A stretch of 29,604 bases of DNA from Aquificota bacterium (GTDB lineage Bacteria > Aquificota > Aquificia > Aquificales > Hydrogenothermaceae). Position 1 is the first letter of the stretch; each line of letters begins with the position of its first letter. Made by a program: the position numbers and the translations under genes. Of this stretch, positions 24,129 to 29,604 are shown piece after piece. Under the pieces are notes generated by a model that was not told where the DNA came from, made no database searches, and saw only the letters and a program-made list of their open reading frames with translations. The DNA lies in NCBI GenBank assembly GCA_013153235.1, contig JAADEU010000098.1, forward strand, positions 1 to 29,604, given 5' to 3'.

Positions 24129-24145
24129 GGCCTCTTGCCTCCCAT
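24111..24145 (-). repeat. Tandem TGCCTCCCAT repeats over the start of the lipoprotein-like gene
   Basis: TGCCTCCCAT occurs at 24119-24128 and 24136-24145. On the minus-strand message these read ATGGGAGGCA twice: once at the ribosome binding site and once as the start codon and first codons. Both can pair with the element at 24218-24232. Confidence 0.6.
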
Positions 24146-24217
24146 CACAATTTTTTTAAATATATTCCCAAAATTATAAAAATGTATCTTTTATGTTTTT
24201 TATGATTTTTCTTATAA

Positions 24218-24232
24218 ATGGAGGCAGGCAGG
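24218..24232 (-). repeat. Inverted copy of the start-site repeat
   Basis: On the minus-strand message this is CCTGCCTGCCTCCAT, complementary to the GGAGGCAGG-type sequences at 24111-24145 across a very AT-rich gap of about 70 bases. It lies just after the stop of the upstream DUF6394-type gene and could form a structure that hides the downstream ribosome binding site. Confidence 0.55.
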
Positions 24233-24242
24233 AATAATAAGA

Positions 24243-24593
24243 CTACAGCTCTTCTTCCTTTTGATACTCAAAGATTATCTCTATCACAAGCATAACTATG
24301 GAAATCACATTGGCCACCGCCGCACCAATAGCCAGACCAATGGCAAGGGGTACGTGGGTTTCCATAAAATACAGAATTGTTGCAGGTATAAGGTGGAGGT
24401 CTGCAACAAGGGCTGTTGCCAGAAGCTCAGCTGCAAGTATCTTTTTGGCACCGAATTTCAGAACCGTTGCAAGCAGATTCACCCCTATCGCTATAACAAG
24501 CTGGTAGGGGTCATGACTGAATATAAATCCCACATTACTGGTCAGAGCCAGGAATATAAAAAAGTCTGACCAGACCTTTCCCCAGTTAATCAT
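24243..24593 (-). CDS. DUF6394-type small membrane protein
   Basis: Protein of 116 residues with four likely membrane helices and a short acidic tail (EYQKEEEL). 'INWGKVWSDFFIFLALTSN' and 'AAELLATALVADLHLIPA' match what I remember of DUF6394, a family of unknown function seen with potassium channel genes in Campylobacterota. Its start overlaps the stop of the channel gene by ATGA, a sign that the two proteins are made together. It may be an auxiliary subunit of the channel; this is inference. Confidence 0.78.
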   Translation of the reverse strand: MINWGKVWSDFFIFLALTSNVGFIFSHDPYQLVIAIGVNLLATVLKFGAKKILAAELLATALVADLHLIPATILYFMETHVPLAIGLAIGAAVANVISIVMLVIEIIFEYQKEEEL

Positions 24594-25756
24594 GTCCTTG
24601 CTACCTCTTCTTCATTTTCTATTTGATGGCTTTCAAAGAACTCCTCAACCCTCTTGAGGGCCTTTGGATGTCCTAAAACTATCAGTGAATCACCTTCTTT
24701 AATCTCCGTTTCACCGGAAGGTGCTATTTTCATTTTACCGTCTGCCCTGATTATGGCAACAATAGTGGCCCCTGTTTCCTGTCTCATCCTTATGTCCTTC
24801 AGCTTTTTGCCCACCAGGTCTGAATTTGAATCAATTCTGATTTCCATAATATCAATATCAGTCCTTTCACCGTAGGCAATTTTCTCAAGGAATCCTGAAA
24901 GGACAGGAGAAGGTGGATGGAGTATAAAAGAGGTCATCCTCCTGCCTACAGAAACATCAGGGACTATAACCTCATTTGCCCCCAAAAGCTTCATTTTCTC
25001 CGCAGCCCCTTCTGTTGTTGCGGTGGCAAACACCATAAAATGTTCCTTATCCGGTCTTATAAGCCTTGCCGTTACGATAACAGAAAGGTCCTGTGTATTA
25101 TCCTCAAACGCAGTAACCAGCCCCTTGGCATGTTCAATTCCCACACCAAGGAGGACACTCCTTTTGTGGGGCTCATCAATAACATAAAAGTCAACGCCAA
25201 AATCCTTTATATCCTGTTCAAGGGACGGGTCAGGTTCAACAAGAACAAACTTGATACCCCTTCTTTTGAGGTTTTTCATAAGTTCCCTTGTGATACCGTT
25301 AAAACGACAGATTATGTAATGCCCCCTCAGCTGTTCCATCGCTTTATACATCCTCCAGTAGTTATAAATCTCGGCTATGTTACTGTTTATAAAAACATTA
25401 ACAGTCGTCACAAGTCCATACATATAAACAAAGGGTATGGAGATAATAATAAATATGGTGGCAAAGAAACGGTTCATCATCAGGTGCTGTGGGTCCACAT
25501 CGTACCCCTCTGTGTAACCTACCGTAGAGAAGGTGATAACGGTGTGAAAGAAGTAATTTAAAACGCTTGTTCCATCACTTTTGCCGTTTATAATCATCAG
25601 GGCAAGTACACCTATGGTGGTGAAGAATATCACAGTCATAAGGGGGTATCTCAGCTGGAACAGTATGTCGTAAAATTTTTCCTCGTATATTGCCCTGTAG
25701 TTCTTGGGTCTTACATCCCCGTAATGTTTCTGTTTTTTTCTGTTATTGTTTTTCAA
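24590..25756 (-). CDS. Two-TM potassium channel with cytoplasmic RCK domains
   Basis: Protein of 388 residues with MthK-like order: helix 1 (about 37-57), pore loop, helix 2 (about 96-120), RCK N-lobe (about 144-260) and RCK C-lobe (about 295-375, 'LKDIRMRQETGATIVAIIRADG'). The filter reads 'STVGYTEG' (77-84) instead of TVGYGD. The Rossmann glycine loop, usually GxGxxG, reads 'CRFNGITREL' (150-159), so nucleotide binding may be changed. The acidic end of strand 2 is kept ('VLVEPD'). Translation probably starts at TTG 25756 (ACAGGTAGAGAG upstream); the next Met is inside helix 1. It lies 11 bases after ribE. Confidence 0.87.
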   Translation of the reverse strand: MKNNNRKKQKHYGDVRPKNYRAIYEEKFYDILFQLRYPLMTVIFFTTIGVLALMIINGKSDGTSVLNYFFHTVITFSTVGYTEGYDVDPQHLMMNRFFATIFIIISIPFVYMYGLVTTVNVFINSNIAEIYNYWRMYKAMEQLRGHYIICRFNGITRELMKNLKRRGIKFVLVEPDPSLEQDIKDFGVDFYVIDEPHKRSVLLGVGIEHAKGLVTAFEDNTQDLSVIVTARLIRPDKEHFMVFATATTEGAAEKMKLLGANEVIVPDVSVGRRMTSFILHPPSPVLSGFLEKIAYGERTDIDIMEIRIDSNSDLVGKKLKDIRMRQETGATIVAIIRADGKMKIAPSGETEIKEGDSLIVLGHPKALKRVEEFFESHQIENEEEVART

Positions 25757-25767
25757 CTCTCTACCTG

Positions 25768-26394
25768 TCAGAAATTGTCTAAAAGCTCCTCAAGCCTGCT
25801 TTTTTTTCTGCCCCCTACCATTCTGAGGACGTATTTCCCTATTATGTCAAACTCAATATTTACCTCATCACCTACTTTTCGGCTACGGAGGTTTGTATTT
25901 TCAATTGTATGGGGGATGATATTTATCGAGACTGTAGACCCGTTTATTTTATTTATGGTAAGACTTATGCCGTCTACGGCTATGGAACCTTTTTCAACAA
26001 CAAGGTCCGAGTACTCAGGGGAAAACTCTATCCTGAACCGTGTGTGCTCCCCTTCAGGTGTTATGGAACTGATTCTTCCAACAGTGTCCACATGACCCTG
26101 AACTATGTGTCCCCCCAGTCTGTCTGAGGGTCTGAGGGCCCTTTCCAGATTGACAGGCTCCCCTGTTTTCAGTTTTCCAATATTTGACCTTTCTACTGTT
26201 TCCCTGGATACATCAAATGTGATATCCCCCTCTGTTATATCAACAACGGTCAGGCAGACACCATTTACCGCAATACTGTCACCCAGTTTCGTGTCCTGAA
26301 TAACCTTTTCTGCCCTGACCTTCAGCCTCAGGCCACCTGGAGCCGGTTCTGTCTGAAGAACAGTACCAACTTCTTCAACTATCCCTGTAAACAT
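25768..26394 (-). CDS. ribE: Riboflavin synthase alpha chain
   Basis: Makes riboflavin by dismutation of two molecules of 6,7-dimethyl-8-ribityllumazine. The 208 residues form the expected two similar barrels: MFTGIVEEVG at the start, 'GDSIAVNGVCLTV' in the first half and 'KGSIAVDGISLTI' in the second, each with a '.GG.I..GHVD' type turn ('RLGGHIVQGHVDTVG'). It is separated from other rib genes and lies between a lytic transglycosylase (three bases) and the potassium channel (11 bases). Confidence 0.95.
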   Translation of the reverse strand: MFTGIVEEVGTVLQTEPAPGGLRLKVRAEKVIQDTKLGDSIAVNGVCLTVVDITEGDITFDVSRETVERSNIGKLKTGEPVNLERALRPSDRLGGHIVQGHVDTVGRISSITPEGEHTRFRIEFSPEYSDLVVEKGSIAVDGISLTINKINGSTVSINIIPHTIENTNLRSRKVGDEVNIEFDIIGKYVLRMVGGRKKSRLEELLDNF

Positions 26395-26397
26395 CTC

Positions 26398-28149
26398 TCA
26401 ATCCCTGTACAGATGCTGGTAAACCCTGTAATTTGTGTATACATACTTAACATAATACCTTGTTTCCCTGAAGGGTATAAGCTCAATAAACTCCTCAATA
26501 TTTTTTATCCTGTTTTTCCTTAAAACCTTCCTCACATTTGCAGGACCGCAGTTATAGGCGGCCATAAGGTAAAAGATATTTCCTTTAAACTGTCTGTTCA
26601 AGTATTTTATATACCATACTCCGTACTGTATGTTCTTTTCAGGTACAAACAGCTGGGTAATATCAAAATCCCTGTCCTTTATCCTCTTTGATATCCATTT
26701 CGCAGTTGGTGGGATAATCTGCATAAGTCCCACGGCATTTGATACAGATACTGCATACGGATTGAAGAAACTCTCCCTTCTCATTATTGCGTATGTGATG
26801 TTTTCATCATTAATGGAGATAAATGGCTTTGGATGGGACAGTGTAGATACATACCTGTCCGATGAAAAATAAATGGCCGTTGCCTCAGGAAATACAGATG
26901 CAAGGGCTTTTTTATCCCCTTTCTTTCTGTAAAAAACAGCCTCCCTGTAAGCCCATCTGTAATCCAGCTTTTTCAGGCGGGAAATCATTCTTAAAACCGG
27001 CTCATCTTTGCTGGAAGTTTTTATGTTTTTTACCTTAAACAGTTTCTTACCCAGTTTCTCCCTTGCCCTTATGGCATAAAAACTGACCTTTTTTACAGAT
27101 GCAGCCTTTTTCAAATAACCCATCGCCTTTTTTCTGCTGCTGTTTTTAAAGGCCAGATACAGCCAGTAGTAAACTGTTTCTTTATCTTTGAAATATCTCA
27201 GGTTTTTCTCAAGGTACCTGCCTGCTGTGGTTTTTTTGCCCTGTGTGTAGAGCCTCAAAAACCTGTACCAGACCCGGTCTGCGTAAAGGGGGGATACCTC
27301 AGGTATAAAACCGGCAAAATAGCCAAAATCCTTCCATTTCTTCCTGTAAAAGGCCCTCTTCATCATATAATCGGCAGCCCTGATGGTAAGTTCCCTGTTC
27401 TTTGTTTCCTTCAGTATCTGGAACAGAGCAAGCTGCAGGCTATATTCAGGGTTTAGCCTTATCAGGGTGTAGGAAGCTTTTGCCCTGTATTTTTCAGGAA
27501 GTTTAACCAGATAGGAAAATGCCTCATCAAACTGCCTGAGCCTTCCATTTAAAACAGCCAGATACAGTCTTTTTTTGTCACTGTCTTTAACAAATCCGAG
27601 GCTTTTTAGAGCCCTTCTGTACATTCTTTTTCTTACCATGCTGTCAACAGCCTGATAGATAAGTTTTTCAGACAGCTTATCCGCATTTTTCAAAAACATC
27701 GGATAACCGTAGAACCTTTCATAACCGTATTTTCCTATGAGTTTTTCCATATCTTTTTTATTCCCTGAGTAAAATGCCTTCAGGAAGGTGTAAAACGGCA
27801 GGTCATCCCTGTCTAAAGCCTGTGGATTCACCTTTTCCAGAAATTTGCCACCCCTTTTTCTGTTGCCATACCTGTCTGTTGATGCCAGATACAGGTATGT
27901 ATAGCTGTACACAGCCGTATCCCTGTATTTTTCCATTTCATTCAAAAGCCCACTGTAATCCCCATCGTAAACAGATGAAATTAACACCCTGTAGTAGAGG
28001 CTGTAAGAGTAAAGGGGGTGGTCTTTTTTCACCGAGTTAAAGCATCTTTCTGCCTTAAGGAGTTCCTCATTTTTAAACAGCTCAAGGCATCTTTCAAAGG
28101 AATACACATACCCGAACAAAAGAAGCACAGACAGGATTATCCTTACCAT
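26398..28149 (-). CDS. Soluble lytic murein transglycosylase (Slt family)
   Basis: Cleaves the MurNAc-GlcNAc bond of peptidoglycan in the periplasm. The 583-residue protein has a signal peptide (about 1-17, 'ILSVLLLFGYVYS'), a long helical superhelix of TPR-like repeats rich in Tyr, Leu and Lys (about 18-435) and a C-terminal SLT domain with catalytic Glu459 in 'MRRESFFNPYAVS', 'GLMQIIPPTA' and 'AAYNCGPANV'. This is the order seen in E. coli Slt70. Start 28149 is chosen because it begins the signal peptide; the frame is open upstream but crosses the divergent porin promoter. It heads the series with ribE and the channel genes. Confidence 0.9.
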   Translation of the reverse strand: MVRIILSVLLLFGYVYSFERCLELFKNEELLKAERCFNSVKKDHPLYSYSLYYRVLISSVYDGDYSGLLNEMEKYRDTAVYSYTYLYLASTDRYGNRKRGGKFLEKVNPQALDRDDLPFYTFLKAFYSGNKKDMEKLIGKYGYERFYGYPMFLKNADKLSEKLIYQAVDSMVRKRMYRRALKSLGFVKDSDKKRLYLAVLNGRLRQFDEAFSYLVKLPEKYRAKASYTLIRLNPEYSLQLALFQILKETKNRELTIRAADYMMKRAFYRKKWKDFGYFAGFIPEVSPLYADRVWYRFLRLYTQGKKTTAGRYLEKNLRYFKDKETVYYWLYLAFKNSSRKKAMGYLKKAASVKKVSFYAIRAREKLGKKLFKVKNIKTSSKDEPVLRMISRLKKLDYRWAYREAVFYRKKGDKKALASVFPEATAIYFSSDRYVSTLSHPKPFISINDENITYAIMRRESFFNPYAVSVSNAVGLMQIIPPTAKWISKRIKDRDFDITQLFVPEKNIQYGVWYIKYLNRQFKGNIFYLMAAYNCGPANVRKVLRKNRIKNIEEFIELIPFRETRYYVKYVYTNYRVYQHLYRD

Positions 28150-28218
28150 TTTAAAAAACCTGTAATAAACTATTTTTTTACATCCAGTGGAATATTCTAT
28201 ATTAAAACGGAGGAAAGG

Positions 28219-29463
28219 ATGACCTTTTTTAGAGTGGTGCTGCTTATCTTCACCTTCTTCATGCCGGTGTATACCGGCCACGCAGGTATAAAACTGAAAA
28301 TCGATGATGACAGATATATGGAAGTGTTCCTTATGGGACAGATATGGGGGGTTTATTCCACAGACCTTTCAATACCCGGTGAAAATAGCCTAAAAAAAAG
28401 GGTAGACGGGTACATAAGAAGGGGTAGGTTCGGCTTCAGAGGCAGACTTACCGAGGATATAAGCTATAAAATATGGTTTGCATACGACAATGTTGGAAAG
28501 GACAGCTACAACCCGGCAGATGTGGCAAGGGGGAGTATAAAAAATGAGGGGAGCTACTCAAAAATAGAGCTGTGGGATGCCTTTTTCACATGGTATATAG
28601 ACAGACAGCTTGCAAACATCACATTCGGGTATTTCAGACCCCAGATAGGAAGGGAAAATATAACCTCAGGCTTTGCAGTTTTATCCTTTGAGAAGGGTCT
28701 GCCTAACTTCTATGTGAGAAGACACATTATAGGTAAGCCTGATTCAGATTCCGGCTTTTCATCAACAAACGGCAGAATCTACCTTATAAACTGGGGTGGA
28801 CTGCTAAACCGTGAGGGCTGGAGCCTGAACTGGAATGCAGGTATTGGGGACAACCAGAACTACACAGACGCATCAAACTGGTCGCCGTTTTTTTCTTTCA
28901 GAACGGTTTTCTCTTTTGGTCAGCCGGAGCTAAAGAGATACTCACTGGGATATACCCAGACTTTCTTCGGCAGAAGAAAAGGTGTTTCACTGGGACTGAA
29001 TTACGCCTACCAGGGCGAGGGAGTTGAAAAAACCCTCTCCGGTCAGCCGAAATTCTCAAATAACCGGATGTTTGGAATGGACATACTGGGCAGCTACAGG
29101 AATATAGAGATTGTAGGTGAGTACGATATCCTCAGGAGAAAATGGTCCGACGGAAGGAGGTACACAGACAGGGTATGGGAGGTAAAAATTGGATACAGCA
29201 TCCAACTGCAAAACGGCAGGGTGATTCAGCCATCCTTTTCATACAGCCGTTTCAAACCTGATTCAAACGGAAACTCAATATTCGGCAGAAAGAAAAATGT
29301 ATGGTGGGATGCAGGTATCAACTACTACATCAACGGACAGAAGGCAAAAATAACACTCCATTACGCCTCAGGAAAGGTGTACAACTACATAAACCCTGAA
29401 ACGGCGGATACAGGAACGGTTAAGTCCTCTTACATAGGCATTGGATTCCAGTTCAAGATTTAA
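28219..29463 (+). CDS. Outer-membrane porin-like beta-barrel protein
   Basis: Protein of 414 residues with a signal peptide (1-22, cleavage after TGHA) followed by a beta-barrel pattern: amphipathic strands with Tyr, Trp and Phe ends, Gly/Asn-rich turns, no Cys, and a terminal strand ending in Phe-Lys-Ile ('YIGIGFQFKI'). 'RRGRFGFRGRLTEDISYKIWF' has the look of phosphate-selective (OprO/OprP) porins, including the early segment describing a mutated 'barrel' start. ACGGAGGAAAGG gives a strong ribosome binding site, consistent with a highly made protein. Substrate is unknown. It is divergent from the lytic transglycosylase and its end overlaps murE on the other strand. Confidence 0.82.
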   Translation: MTFFRVVLLIFTFFMPVYTGHAGIKLKIDDDRYMEVFLMGQIWGVYSTDLSIPGENSLKKRVDGYIRRGRFGFRGRLTEDISYKIWFAYDNVGKDSYNPADVARGSIKNEGSYSKIELWDAFFTWYIDRQLANITFGYFRPQIGRENITSGFAVLSFEKGLPNFYVRRHIIGKPDSDSGFSSTNGRIYLINWGGLLNREGWSLNWNAGIGDNQNYTDASNWSPFFSFRTVFSFGQPELKRYSLGYTQTFFGRRKGVSLGLNYAYQGEGVEKTLSGQPKFSNNRMFGMDILGSYRNIEIVGEYDILRRKWSDGRRYTDRVWEVKIGYSIQLQNGRVIQPSFSYSRFKPDSNGNSIFGRKKNVWWDAGINYYINGQKAKITLHYASGKVYNYINPETADTGTVKSSYIGIGFQFKI

Positions 29464-29604
29464 AGTTTATATACTTTAATGCCACGGCTTTGTCATCAAA
29501 GGGGATTTTCCTGTCCCCTATTATCTGGTATGTCTCATGCCCTTTTCCTGCTATCAGGACGATATCGTCTCTGTTTGCCATAGAGATGGCCTTCTTTATT
29601 GCCT
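29453..29604 (-). CDS. murE: MurE, C-terminal end only (cut by the window edge)
   Basis: The last 49 codons read on the minus strand give 'DDIVLIAGKGHETYQIIGD' followed by 'KIPFDDKAVALKYI', the end of the third domain of UDP-MurNAc-tripeptide synthetase. MurE adds meso-diaminopimelate or lysine to the peptidoglycan precursor in the cytoplasm; the segment with the substrate-choosing motif is outside the window. The reading frame is open to the right edge. The stop (29453-29455) lies inside the end of the porin gene, an 11-base convergent overlap. Confidence 0.92.
   Translation of the reverse strand, partial: AIKKAISMANRDDIVLIAGKGHETYQIIGDRKIPFDDKAVALKYINFKS

Noticed and set aside
24917..25561. 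Plus-strand 214-codon frame inside the potassium channel gene
   Set aside because: Composition is His/Asn/Lys-rich without hydrophobic periodicity, no ribosome binding site, and the minus strand carries a clear channel.
28018..28218. Extension of the porin frame upstream of 28219
   Set aside because: It runs antisense through the lytic transglycosylase start; the strong ribosome binding site and signal peptide fix the start at 28219.
1..29604. CRISPR arrays, insertion sequences, prophage, tRNA or rRNA genes
   Set aside because: No regularly spaced repeats, transposase or integrase motifs, or tRNA-like cloverleaf sequences were seen.

Overview
The window is a gene-dense stretch of a bacterial chromosome, with no mobile elements, CRISPR arrays, tRNA or rRNA genes that I can see. 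Arg is mostly AGG/AGA and Ile often ATA, the proteins are rich in Lys and Glu, and genes are packed with ATGA-type overlaps. Several families point to the Aquificota, most likely the Hydrogenothermaceae (Persephonella-like): a DUF505 protein, a DUF6394-type membrane protein, an unlinked mix of housekeeping genes, and an alternative nitric-oxide-reductase-like heme-copper enzyme. The assignment rests on protein resemblance from memory, not on a search. No stretch longer than about 200 bases lacks a gene.

Layout. 1-2150: a DUF505 protein on the minus strand with its own terminator and promoter. 2153-4440: divergent purL with a strong terminator. 4441-7443: the most interesting region, a heme-copper oxidoreductase locus. 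Subunit II has lost every CuA side-chain ligand except the Met. Subunit I keeps its heme ligands and the helix VII His pair but lacks the helix VI CuB His and the cross-linked Tyr, with Asp residues in that segment. A third gene encodes an unknown two-helix membrane protein. The locus is preceded by an FNR/DNR-type site placed exactly 41.5 bp upstream of an inferred start site. I read it as a nitric oxide reductase of the gNOR type, probably induced by nitric oxide or low oxygen. 7498-8971: a methyltransferase whose start lies inside a perfect 10-bp inverted repeat, and an M28 peptidase. 8966-11323: a membrane diguanylate cyclase (minus) and an RNase Z-like hydrolase (plus).

11336-18363 is all minus strand: hisD, then dnaJ from its own consensus promoter, followed by hspR, an unknown gene, prmA, deoC and ligA in tight coupling. 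This puts DNA repair and ribosome modification genes behind a heat-shock chaperone and its repressor. 18419-20390: pgeF, accD and mobB overlap or abut; acyP and a triple-LysM/degenerate LytM protein (an NlpD-like candidate amidase activator) follow to 21746. 21782-23745: an AlaC-like aminotransferase and lptB.

23742-28149 is minus strand: a lytic transglycosylase, ribE, a two-TM potassium channel with an altered filter and an altered RCK glycine loop, a coupled DUF6394-type protein, and a small envelope lipoprotein-like gene whose ribosome binding site can pair with an upstream repeat. 28219-29463 is a porin, and the last 150 bases are the 3' end of murE on the minus strand. Cell-envelope functions (pgeF, LytM/LysM, lptB, lytic transglycosylase, porin, murE) dominate the right half. 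Convergent pairs repeatedly end in overlapping or nearly touching stop codons with no hairpin terminator between them.
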